In this document: piece after piece, positions 1 through 8,454 of the stretch
Layout of the letters: every line of letters begins with the position of its first letter
How positions within the stretch are numbered: position 1 is the stretch's first letter
From: Planctomycetota bacterium
GTDB taxonomy: Bacteria; Planctomycetota; Planctomycetia; Pirellulales; Pirellulaceae
Length of the DNA: 64,000 nucleotides
Assembly (NCBI GenBank): GCA_026692885.1
Contig: JAPLNJ010000352.1
Coordinates: 919 to 64,918 of the forward strand
Direction: 5' to 3'
Made by a program: the position numbers and the translations under genes
Notes under the pieces: generated by a model
What the model saw: only the letters and a program-made list of their open reading frames with translations
Told to the model about the DNA's origin: nothing
Databases searched by the model: none

Positions 1-211
1 GCTTGCCAAATGAGTAGCCGAGGAAGACGAGGAAACGGAGAATACGGAAGATTGGCAAGCTGGAAGCTTACCCCACGTTGCTTTCCGCTACTTTTTCAGC
101 AGTCTCCGTTGGGTCGCGGTTAAACGACGTGCGGTCAATCCTGGCCGAGCGCAGTATAGCAAGAGAAGACCTTCCCGATACCAAACCCTGCTTAGTCAAA
201 GGACCCCCCCG

Positions 212-1531
212 ATGCCAAACCTTCCTGCGAAGTATTCCCGCCGTGAGTTCCTGCAACACGGAGCCATCGCCGGCGCCGCCAGCTTGGCCTTGCCGTACCT
301 GCTTCCCAGCGGCGTGCTGGCTGCGGAGGGCCGACCGGGGGCCAACGATCGCATCGGCATTGCCGGAATCGGCATCGGGCGACAGGGGAACGGCGTGCTG
401 CACGGCGCGCTAAGTTCCAAACAAACCCGCTGCATCGGCATCGCCGACGTGTTCCTGCCGCGGGCGCAAGAGCTGTGCAAGAAGCTCGGCGGCGAGGCGT
501 GTCAGGACTACCGCAAGCTGTTGGACCGCCAGGACGTGGACGCCGTCGTCACGGCGACGCCCGATCACTGGCGGGCACTGGTTGCGATCCATGCCTGCCA
601 GGCTGGCAAGGACGTGTACGCGGAGAAGGCCCTGAGCCTGACGATTCGGGAAGGGCGGCTGATGGTCGAAGCAGCCCGCAAGTACCAGCGCGTCTTCCAA
701 GTCGGCAGTCAGCAGCGTTCGCAGGCCGTCAATCGCATCTCCTGCGAGTACATCCGCACGGGCCAACTCGGCAAGATTAAGGAGGTCGTCGGCTGCAACT
801 ATCCCAGCCCGTGGGAATGTGAACTGCCGGGCCAGCCGGTGCCCGAGGGACTCGACTGGGATCGCTGGTGCGGTCCGGCCCCACTCGTGCCGTACCACAA
901 GGATCTGTTCGCGCCGCGGGCCCTGCCGGGCTGGCTCTCGTTCCGACCCTACTCCGGCGGCGAGATGACCGGCTGGGGCGCCCACGGCATCGACCAGATC
1001 CAGTGGGCTCTGGGAATGGACGACAGCGGGCCGGTGGAAGTCTGGACCGAGGGCGGCAAGTTCAACCCGCCCACTACCACCGAACCCGAATCGAGCGCCC
1101 GCGGCAACAAGCTCTGCCAAGTGCCGATGATCTTCTACCGCTACGCCAACGGGGTCGTGGTCAAGCTGGATAACGGCAGCGGCGGAGGTGGCATCTTCTT
1201 TGGCGAGAAGGGAAAAATGGACCTGACACGAGGCGCGGTGAAGACCAACCCGGTCGACATCGGAGAGGAAATCACCCGGCAGGCCAAGGGCGCCGACCAG
1301 AACCATGTGGGAAACTGGCTCGCTTGTATCAAGAGCCGGGCCAAGCCCATTGCCGACGTGGAGATCGGCCACCGCTCGATCACCGTCTGCCATCTGGGCA
1401 ATATCGCCCGCTGGACCGGTCGCAAGCTCCGCTGGGACCCGGTCCAAGAAGTCTTCCCCGACGACGCCGACGCAAATCAGTACCTGGATCGTCCGCGACG
1501 GAAGCCGTATGAACTGCCGGAACAGATCTAG
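212..1531 (+). CDS. Tat-exported Gfo/Idh/MocA family oxidoreductase
   Basis: A predicted NAD(P)-dependent oxidoreductase of the Gfo/Idh/MocA family (439 aa), probably acting on a sugar or related polyol outside the cytoplasm. Residues 9-13 (SRREF) followed by a hydrophobic run and LAAEG near 37-40 form a twin-arginine signal. The Rossmann segment IGIAGIGIG lies at about 48-56, and GWGAHGIDQIQWALG near 254 is typical of planctomycete members. The usual EKP motif of the family reads EKA at 138-140. The ATG is preceded by AAGGA. The gene converges on the GH99-like gene, and the two stop codons share the palindrome CTAG. Substrate cannot be assigned from sequence. Confidence 0.88.
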   Translation: MPNLPAKYSRREFLQHGAIAGAASLALPYLLPSGVLAAEGRPGANDRIGIAGIGIGRQGNGVLHGALSSKQTRCIGIADVFLPRAQELCKKLGGEACQDYRKLLDRQDVDAVVTATPDHWRALVAIHACQAGKDVYAEKALSLTIREGRLMVEAARKYQRVFQVGSQQRSQAVNRISCEYIRTGQLGKIKEVVGCNYPSPWECELPGQPVPEGLDWDRWCGPAPLVPYHKDLFAPRALPGWLSFRPYSGGEMTGWGAHGIDQIQWALGMDDSGPVEVWTEGGKFNPPTTTEPESSARGNKLCQVPMIFYRYANGVVVKLDNGSGGGGIFFGEKGKMDLTRGAVKTNPVDIGEEITRQAKGADQNHVGNWLACIKSRAKPIADVEIGHRSITVCHLGNIARWTGRKLRWDPVQEVFPDDADANQYLDRPRRKPYELPEQI

Positions 1532-3843
1532 TCCTGCGGATAAAGGACCGTAAAGCGGCGTTTCTGGGCGTCGGTCGGGACCGTGTCCGCATGCGGACCA
1601 CCGGCGGTGAAAACGTCGCGCAAGGCGTCCAGGTAGCCGAAGCCAGCCAGCTGGGACGGCATCAGGAAGTGCCCCTCGCCGAACTCGTTCCAGTTGGGCA
1701 GCAGGAGCATGCGCCGTCCCAGCGAACTCTCCGGCAGCGTCGGCATGAATTCGTCCTTCGCCCATTGCGCCAGAGCTTGGTAGGCAGGCACTGGTGCCCA
1801 GCCATTGCCCGGATCTCGTCCGCCATCCCAAGGCGCCGTCTGCCAGCCCATCGAAACGCTGGGCAACATGCGGAAGCCCACACGGGCGGCGGCATCCCGC
1901 TGGGCCAGATTACTCTGCCGCTGGCGGTGCACATCCCCCGTGCCCCAGGTGTAGGCGTAGCAATAGTCGATGCCCATCGCCTGCATCGTTTGCATGAGGT
2001 TGCTGTTTTCGTTCCGCAATTCCATCAGGATGATCGCGCCGGGCAAGCCCGCCTTGACGCATTCCGCACGCAATAAATCGGTGGCCTTCCGGCAGCCCTC
2101 GACTCCGCCAAAGTCCCGTTGGAAGTTATTGGGATAGTAGATGGAAAACACCGGCTTGCCATCGACCTTCAGATAACGCGGGTCCTTGAAAAAGTACTCG
2201 ATCCAATAGGGAATCAGATGTTCCCGCCAATCCTCCATGTTCGTGTCGCCCGCGCCCTGGTTCGTGTACATGATGGCGAACTTCTTCAAGCGACTGTAGC
2301 GCGCGTTGAACAGTCCTTCGCGGATCCCCTGTTCCAAAACGCCGTCCTTGATCGGGTGATTGATCGCGTCGTTGGGCCGATACCAGCAGTAGATTTCGAA
2401 ATCGATGCCGTGCTCGACCTGCCACTTGATCTCCCAATCTGCCACTTCGGCGTGGCCCTCGTCGTACCAGCCCAGGTACGGCTTCCGCCGATCCGCAAAT
2501 GGGACCACGTACCCCCAGCCTGCGTAAGCATCGCCATCTTTCCACAAAGAACAGCTCTGGACACCCAATAAGTGCGAGTCCCGACGAGCCACGGGTTGGG
2601 GCTCGGGCACGTAGTCGGCCGGATACTCTTGCCACGGGTAGACGCGCACATCATCCACCCACATCGTCCCCTGGCCGGCCAAGAAGCGGACCGAAGCGTA
2701 GGCAGAGACAGCCGGTTTGAACTCGGCGGCCGGTTCAGCCAACTTGCCGTTCACGAAAACCGCAGCCTTTCCCGTGTCCGGGGCGGCCACCACTTTGACC
2801 GCGTACCACAAGTTGGCTCGATAGTCTCTGACCAGAGTCACTGGCTGGCCCTGCGGGTTCACATAGCAGAGATTGCCCGCCGACGTGACGAGACGGCCAG
2901 CCACGCCGTCCCCGGCGAGTAACTCCGCGACGGCTCCAGCGGTTTTCTGAGGCAGCAGGAACTTGAATTCCCACACGGTTTTACCGGCCAACGGTGCGAA
3001 ACGCCGGGTCACTTGAGCACCATCCACCAGCTTCAGACTAAAAGCATCCGGTTGGGCTGCGCACCGGAACGGTTCCACCGTCGCGGCACCGCCGCCGCTC
3101 TTGACTTCCCAGTCGCCCGGTGCGTGGCCGACGCCGCACGTGGCGAATGTCTCGTTGACGGAGTAGCCCTTCCAGACGCTTACCAGGGGTAACACCAATT
3201 CGCCGACCGCCGTATCGCCGGTCTTGATCAGAACGTAATCCACGCTGTCGACGGGGTGCAGGAAGGGCGCCGCTCTTGCCTTCAATTCGCCATCCACATA
3301 GACGTCTGTGGTCTTGGCCGTGAGGTCGACAAGGGCTTTGATGCCGTACTCGTGATGGAGTTCGAGCGGAGCGAGGGGTATCGGTTGGCCGGATGTCTCG
3401 TAACAAAGCTTCCCGTCGCGCACCGTGATGCTGATGGCGGCCGCTTGCAGGTCGCGAAGTTGCCACGTTGCGCCTTCCATCGGAGCCGGCAGTAGGAAGC
3501 GGAAGGCCAGCGTGATCTGGCCAGCCGTCTGGCGTGCGATTTGATGCCGGATCGTGACCGCTCGCTGGTCGCTGGTGTCGCGCAGCCGGAACGAGGCGAC
3601 GTTGAACGCGAAATCGTTGGGGAAGAAACCGCTCGGTTTGGCTTCCCAAGTCCCGCCGCTCTTGTCCGTCTCCCAGCCGGTCAGCAACGGTTCCTGTTTC
3701 CAGATGTAGGGCCGAATGGCCCGGAAGGTGCAGTTCATCAAGTATCCCACCCGGATGTCGCGGATCAGCGGTGATGGTTCAGCCGCTGCGGCCACTGCCA
3801 CGAACACGATGCTGAGAACGGTGACGACGGCGCAAGTCTTCAT
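1528..3843 (-). CDS. secreted GH99-like (WbsX-type) glycoside hydrolase-like protein
   Basis: A secreted protein of 771 aa. Residues 1-21 look like a Sec signal peptide ending in AAAA-EPS. The N-terminal half carries two similar beta-rich segments (about 40-225 and 230-405, each with a DxxVDGxL or VFVNGKL-type strand), resembling LamG/concanavalin-like domains. The C-terminal part (about 420-770) resembles the GH99-like domain found with WbsX: GWYDEGHAEVADWEIKW, then a (beta/alpha)-barrel pattern including DGKPVFSIYYPNNF and LLPNWNEFGEG. Its role is inferred to be breakdown or modification of glycans. It neighbours other glycan-related exported proteins on the same strand. Enzymatic activity and substrate are not shown by sequence. 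Confidence 0.72.
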   Translation of the reverse strand: MKTCAVVTVLSIVFVAVAAAAEPSPLIRDIRVGYLMNCTFRAIRPYIWKQEPLLTGWETDKSGGTWEAKPSGFFPNDFAFNVASFRLRDTSDQRAVTIRHQIARQTAGQITLAFRFLLPAPMEGATWQLRDLQAAAISITVRDGKLCYETSGQPIPLAPLELHHEYGIKALVDLTAKTTDVYVDGELKARAAPFLHPVDSVDYVLIKTGDTAVGELVLPLVSVWKGYSVNETFATCGVGHAPGDWEVKSGGGAATVEPFRCAAQPDAFSLKLVDGAQVTRRFAPLAGKTVWEFKFLLPQKTAGAVAELLAGDGVAGRLVTSAGNLCYVNPQGQPVTLVRDYRANLWYAVKVVAAPDTGKAAVFVNGKLAEPAAEFKPAVSAYASVRFLAGQGTMWVDDVRVYPWQEYPADYVPEPQPVARRDSHLLGVQSCSLWKDGDAYAGWGYVVPFADRRKPYLGWYDEGHAEVADWEIKWQVEHGIDFEIYCWYRPNDAINHPIKDGVLEQGIREGLFNARYSRLKKFAIMYTNQGAGDTNMEDWREHLIPYWIEYFFKDPRYLKVDGKPVFSIYYPNNFQRDFGGVEGCRKATDLLRAECVKAGLPGAIILMELRNENSNLMQTMQAMGIDYCYAYTWGTGDVHRQRQSNLAQRDAAARVGFRMLPSVSMGWQTAPWDGGRDPGNGWAPVPAYQALAQWAKDEFMPTLPESSLGRRMLLLPNWNEFGEGHFLMPSQLAGFGYLDALRDVFTAGGPHADTVPTDAQKRRFTVLYPQD

Positions 3844-3854
3844 GCAGGGCTCCT

Positions 3855-3970
3855 TAGGCGAGCGGCAGGAAATAACTTACCCAACTTAAGGTAGGATGGT
3901 CTTCCAAGACCGTCCCGATCGGCCTGGAAAGACCGATCTACTGGTAAGTTATTTCCTGCCCATCGCCTTA
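3855..3970. repeat. nested inverted repeat, AAATAACTTACC outer arms
   Basis: The outer arms (GGCAGGAAATAACTTACC near 3864 and its complement ending near 3961) enclose an inner hairpin built on GGTCTTCCAAGACC and GGCCTGGAAAGACC. A part of the same composite occurs at 42669-42752, and related outer arms with a different core occur at 49586-49725. Confidence 0.85.
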
Positions 3971-3994
3971 TCGAGGATTCGGGACTCTAGTTTG

Positions 3995-4134
3995 GTAGGG
4001 CGGGTCGAGCCAGCCGTGTTCCTGGTGGGCCGCGGTTGCTGCGCCCTTCGCGGTTGCGTCGTCGCGCGGTGAACGACTGCGGCGGCGACTGGCAAAGGCC
4101 CACCGCGATGCTGCGCTCCCTTGGCCCACCCTAC
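3995..4134 (-). repeat. 140-bp repeat element, copy 1
   Basis: A 140-bp element bounded by GTAGGGTGGGCC-like ends, matching 42131-42270 in inverse orientation along its whole length (many shared blocks such as CCAAGGGAGCG and GCGCGACGACGC-like stretches). It fills most of the gap downstream of the DUF6259 gene and supplies that gene's stop codon (AGG-TAG-GGTGGG). It has no coding content of its own that I can recognise. Confidence 0.85.
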
Positions 4135-6434
4135 CTGATTTCGATGAACACTACTTCCAGCGGCTCCAACTCGGCGGTGAACGCCTGGGGCACCGGCAGA
4201 TTCTGCCACAACGGCCGGAACGACTCGCCCTGCGTCGAACGGTAGAGTTCCGCCTCGTACGACTTCCCAGCAGGCGTGTTTCGCGTGTCGAGGCTCACTT
4301 GCAGCGTCTGCCGAGCCTCGGCGATGTTCACAAACAGATGGCCGATCTTCCCGGTCGGCGATTGCCAGGAACTGGTCAAGATCGCGGGCGTCGGCAGATC
4401 TTCTTTCACCCATTTGCCGTCTCGCTGCACCGCCACGCCAATCACCAGCTTCGGCACCGGCAGCTCGTAGGGGTGCAGCATCCTGCCCAACAGCAAGCAT
4501 TCCTTGGCCCGAGTCTTCAACAGGCGGCTGTGATGGCGGATCAGCGAAATCTGATCCGGATGGGCTTCCGCCAGACTCCGGTGCGACGACCAGATCGACA
4601 CGCCGGGGGTGCGGCCAGTCACCAAATTCATCGCATGGCAGCGGACGAGCCACCGATCGTTCTGCTTGCTCAACCCCGCGCTGTCCCCGCCATAGCCGAG
4701 CGCATACTCGTGGTACAGGTACGCAAACAAAGGGATCCCCACGGCGCCTGGATAGCCACGATACCACCGCTTCTCGTAGTACTCGCGCACGTGGAAGCCG
4801 TCCAGATGGGGAATCAACTGCTCGTGCGGCTCTTCATGAAACAGGACGAAGTCGGCTGAACGGCGCTTGCCGTGCTGGCGCAGCGCGTCCAACAGATCCC
4901 AAAACGCACGGCTCTGGTAGAGTCCCACGCCCGGCGTGTGGCCGTGCGTGGTCGAATTACAGACCTCGCCAGCACCGTTGGTCGTCTGGTCCATCTGCAG
5001 CACGTCGACGCCGACGGCGTGAGCTTCGTCGACCACGCGGCAGAAGAACTCCTTGGTCTGTGGCGGGCTCACGCAGAACTCGTAGGAATGGCGTTTCCAG
5101 TCACCTGCCGGATTGGACTCGTTCAGCAGGTATTCCTTCGGCTTCCCGGTCTTTCCGTCGACCACGTACGCAGCCGTGTGCTGCTGCGCCGCGGGAATCT
5201 CGCCGCCGTCACGTCCCTCGTTTCGATACGTGGAGAATAGCCCCGAAAGAAAGAAGAAGGGCCGGAAGCCAGCCTGCTTCAACTGGGCCAGGACCGGCTG
5301 GGCATGCTCCGCGTCGAAGACCGGGAAGTAGTCTCCAGCGGTCCAGCGGCGGTGGTTTTCCCAACCGGCCAGCATGGGCACAACGGGGCCGTCGATCTGC
5401 TCGCGGAATGTACGCAGGTGGTCCAACAGCTGGGGGTAGTAGGACGCGGTGCAAGTCCGCGTACCGTCGTAGGTCCGGACTTCCAGCACGTGGACCGCGG
5501 GCCCGTCCTTCCACCAGGCGGGGATGTCGTCCCGCTCGACCAGCGGCTTGGCACACCACGGTTGCCGTACGGCCCACTGCTTGTACAAATCGGCCGAGTC
5601 GTACCAGGTACCCTGCGTCACGCCGAGCGCGACGGGATAGGGGCTCTCCCAGTGCGGCCCCGGGGCGGAATCGCCCCCGGCGCTGTTTCTCGCGTCGGCC
5701 ACTCGCGTAAACTCGTGCCAGCAGCGAAAACCATCGGCCTGCTTGAAGATCGCCAAGGACATCGGATAGCCTGCCGGATCGCTCCCCGCCAAGTACACCC
5801 CTGCCGAACGATTCTGGTAGGCGAGGAACTGTGCCGACAGGTTGCCGGGATAGGTGAGGGTCACGCTTTGGCCGTTGCGCCAGTTCTCGGCCGGGTTCTC
5901 GATCAGCACGCCGGGCAACGACGGAAGCACCAGGCAATCGTCCTTGCCGTCGCCGATCGTCGGCACGGCCAACAGTTGCGGGAACCGGACCGCCTTGATC
6001 TGTCGACCCGTGTTGTTCTCGACCCGTAGCGACCAGAACGTCAGCGGATTCTTCTCGTCACTCACCACCGCGACCTCGACGGCCAGATCGACGGCCGGGA
6101 ATTTTCCATAGTGGATGACCAGCTTGGTCGCGTCTGCGGCTCGTTCAACGCGCACGCGTGACTCACCCGCCCGGAGGCTATCGATCGTCTCCTGGCTACC
6201 GTCCTCCTTCACCAGGGTGATCGAGAACAGACTCTGCGGGGTCGACGAAGCGACCACATCCTGGCCACTGGCCCGGTGTACAAGTCGCTTGATGAAGGGG
6301 GCCGGTGTCGGCTCGATCTCCAGACGCAGGACTCGATTCTCCAACGTCACAACTTCCGCCTTGTCGGCCGCCACGGCATCGAGCGCAGCCACCCACAAGG
6401 CCATTCCAACAAGCAGCATCGTCAACTGGTTCAT
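4131..6434 (-). CDS. secreted DUF6259-type protein, probable glycan-acting
   Basis: A 767-aa secreted protein that I match to the DUF6259 group, which is often found among polysaccharide-utilisation genes; biochemical function is not established. The start at 6434 (MNQLTML) is chosen because it follows GGAGGGGAAC and begins a clear signal peptide ending AVAADK; the longer frame upstream runs through a repeat. Visible parts are a beta-rich N-terminal region (about 25-270), then a barrel-like section with LAGWENHRRW, DVLQMDQTTNG and VLFHEEPHE, and a C-terminal beta-sandwich-like end. Acidic residues in QMDQT and HEEPH are candidate catalytic positions by inference only. The stop codon lies in the terminal bases of a 140-bp repeat. 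Confidence 0.7.
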   Translation of the reverse strand: MNQLTMLLVGMALWVAALDAVAADKAEVVTLENRVLRLEIEPTPAPFIKRLVHRASGQDVVASSTPQSLFSITLVKEDGSQETIDSLRAGESRVRVERAADATKLVIHYGKFPAVDLAVEVAVVSDEKNPLTFWSLRVENNTGRQIKAVRFPQLLAVPTIGDGKDDCLVLPSLPGVLIENPAENWRNGQSVTLTYPGNLSAQFLAYQNRSAGVYLAGSDPAGYPMSLAIFKQADGFRCWHEFTRVADARNSAGGDSAPGPHWESPYPVALGVTQGTWYDSADLYKQWAVRQPWCAKPLVERDDIPAWWKDGPAVHVLEVRTYDGTRTCTASYYPQLLDHLRTFREQIDGPVVPMLAGWENHRRWTAGDYFPVFDAEHAQPVLAQLKQAGFRPFFFLSGLFSTYRNEGRDGGEIPAAQQHTAAYVVDGKTGKPKEYLLNESNPAGDWKRHSYEFCVSPPQTKEFFCRVVDEAHAVGVDVLQMDQTTNGAGEVCNSTTHGHTPGVGLYQSRAFWDLLDALRQHGKRRSADFVLFHEEPHEQLIPHLDGFHVREYYEKRWYRGYPGAVGIPLFAYLYHEYALGYGGDSAGLSKQNDRWLVRCHAMNLVTGRTPGVSIWSSHRSLAEAHPDQISLIRHHSRLLKTRAKECLLLGRMLHPYELPVPKLVIGVAVQRDGKWVKEDLPTPAILTSSWQSPTGKIGHLFVNIAEARQTLQVSLDTRNTPAGKSYEAELYRSTQGESFRPLWQNLPVPQAFTAELEPLEVVFIEIR

Positions 6435-6747
6435 GTTCCCCTCCACGTGGTGGCGATCTTTCAGTTCGTTAGTTCCTCGCTCTGCATGGCAAGGTAGGCG
6501 ATCTGGCTGGGAGGGCGAGGCTCCTGCCGAGCCGCATTCGGCAAAGTCGGACGCTTCGCGGCTCCGCGGGAGCATCGTCCTCCCAAACGGCGGACCCGCG
6601 GAAGTTACCAACTGGCCAACACGGGTGAGGTCTTGTCGATCGTCAACCGACCGGGCAACCGCCCCAGTCACGAAGGGGCCGCGGCCGAAGCCGACCGCGC
6701 GATCGTGCTTACCTCACTTTTTGGCCTTGAAGACGCACTAGGTGGAC
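6435..6747. other. intergenic, repeats only
   Basis: No gene seen. It contains a copy of the GGGAGGGCGAGGCTCCTGCC repeat at 6506-6585 (related copies at 24064-24137 and 38685-38749) and, at 6720-6741, a fragment of the CCTAGTGCGTCTTCAAGG repeat next to the stop of the GH32/43-like gene. Confidence 0.7.
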
Positions 6748-8358
6748 TTACTCATCCAGGGTCATCGACCAGGCTCTCACATTCTCGAATTGGCCCTGTC
6801 CGTTTTGTGCGATGAACCCTATTCTCTGGGGAGTGGTTCCGACGCCCCCAGGCTCGTGAGTGGTATTAAAGGTCTGCACGAGCAGGTCGTCCAAGTAGAC
6901 TTCGAACATATTCTTTCTGACCATGAGGCGGAAGGCGTGGTTGATGTGGGGGATGATTCCGCCGGGAGCGGCGCAGCCAGGACCGAGGGTGTCTTCTGCG
7001 TGGAAAACAAGCTCGTTTTTGTCAAGCGTCAGCTTGCCGATCTCTGTCCGGCCGTAGCTGTGAAACAGGATCGCGGTACCTTCGCCTGGCTTTTGCTCCA
7101 GGTAGAGTCCGACTGACGAAGCCACCAGCCTGGGATTTCGGCAGGTCGCCTGAATCGTTCCTGACATGACGGCGCCCCGGTTGAAGTCGAAAGTGCTATC
7201 CAAGATGGCAACCGTTGTCGGTATGCCTTTCCGGAGGATGGAATCGCGCTCCGGTTGGGCCTGGAGATCGAGGCGGTTTGGCGAGACGAGGTTGCAGGAA
7301 CACTCACCTTTCGCTTCCTCCGGATGCACCTTCCGGCATTTGCTCAGATCGACGCTCAGGGGCGCTCCTTGGAGGGCCTCATTACCTTTCCAGTATCCCA
7401 AGCGAAGATGCCCACCGGCGTCTACGACAGCTCGCTTGAGGGGCGGTAGCCAGGTGTCGCCGGTTTCATAAGTGTAACCGCTGTACATGTAGCCGTTGAC
7501 GAGCAGATCTTTGTCGGTTCGGCAGAAACGGGCCCACAGGGCGACCCAGCGCGTCGAGTTGCCGCAAAGTCGATAGGCCGCTGCGTCGGCATGAAAGGGA
7601 CCGATCGGTGTGTCTCCGATGAGCGTGTAAACACCGTATCCGGTGCAGCCCATGTAATTGAACCAGCCTCCGACCAGATAGTACCTGTCACCGATTTGGT
7701 GGCACCCTCCGACCTCAAATCCGCCCTCACCTTCCGGGGTGGGTGGGGGCGGGACGGTGTCCCAGACGACTTGGGGCTGAGGCCTTCCGGACCAGTGGAG
7801 GCCGTCATCGGATTCAAGAAAACCGCCAGGACCGGTGGCGTAGCCGTAGTACTTTGTGCGGTTGTTCGCAACGACAGGAACAACGCTCATGCAGTCGAGT
7901 CGACTATCGGGATGATACCAGCGAGAATCGGGGCCCAGATCAGCCTCATGTCCCATAAACGTCCACCGAACGAGGTCCTTCGACTCCCAAAAACGTAGGA
8001 CATTCTGCACGCCGGGACGGGTGAAGCTACCGTGGTTCATGATGAACCTGTCACCGACTTTATGAACAGACATGGCCCAGATCTGGAACGGGGCATCCTT
8101 GATCACCGGACCGACATGCGTCCAGTGGACACCGTCCCTGGATGTCGCCAGCCACACGTTTCGAAAATTCGCCTCGTCACCGGGGGTATACATGCTAAAC
8201 AGGTAGTACTGGTTCTCGTGCCAGAGAATGAAGCCGTCCTTGAACCTTCCGCTGGATGGCTTATACAGCATTGCTGCACAGTTCGCGCTGCACAGAAGAA
8301 CGAGCAATACGACGGATACTGCTGTGAGCAAGCCAGAGCGACGGTGGAACACGGACAT
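6748..8358 (-). CDS. secreted GH32/GH43-like beta-propeller protein
   Basis: A predicted secreted protein of 536 aa that looks like a five-bladed beta-propeller glycosidase relative with a C-terminal beta-sandwich. The chosen start (MSVFHRRSG) follows GGGAGT and begins a signal peptide ending SANCAA; a longer frame has no such features. Propeller-like blades show as repeated DG-LHW and SRDGVHWTHVG patterns, with FKDGFILWHENQYYLFSMY, DLVRWTFMG and ESDDGLHWSG. The tail (about 390-530) resembles the GH32 C-terminal sandwich (FRLMVRKNMFEVYLDDLL). It sits in a run of exported glycan-related genes. Catalytic acids were not identified with certainty, so it may be a non-catalytic relative. Confidence 0.6.
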   Translation of the reverse strand: MSVFHRRSGLLTAVSVVLLVLLCSANCAAMLYKPSSGRFKDGFILWHENQYYLFSMYTPGDEANFRNVWLATSRDGVHWTHVGPVIKDAPFQIWAMSVHKVGDRFIMNHGSFTRPGVQNVLRFWESKDLVRWTFMGHEADLGPDSRWYHPDSRLDCMSVVPVVANNRTKYYGYATGPGGFLESDDGLHWSGRPQPQVVWDTVPPPPTPEGEGGFEVGGCHQIGDRYYLVGGWFNYMGCTGYGVYTLIGDTPIGPFHADAAAYRLCGNSTRWVALWARFCRTDKDLLVNGYMYSGYTYETGDTWLPPLKRAVVDAGGHLRLGYWKGNEALQGAPLSVDLSKCRKVHPEEAKGECSCNLVSPNRLDLQAQPERDSILRKGIPTTVAILDSTFDFNRGAVMSGTIQATCRNPRLVASSVGLYLEQKPGEGTAILFHSYGRTEIGKLTLDKNELVFHAEDTLGPGCAAPGGIIPHINHAFRLMVRKNMFEVYLDDLLVQTFNTTHEPGGVGTTPQRIGFIAQNGQGQFENVRAWSMTLDE

Positions 8359-8454
8359 GCAGATGTACTCCCGTAGTGCGAGCTGATAGGAAGTCGGATC
8401 TCTCCGCGTGGCCGATTCTACGACAGTCCCTTCGTCCACGCGGTTGTTCTGCTC

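Noticed and set aside
410..1831. Long antisense frames opposite the Gfo/Idh gene
   Set aside because: No homology and GC-rich codon bias of the real gene explains the open frame.
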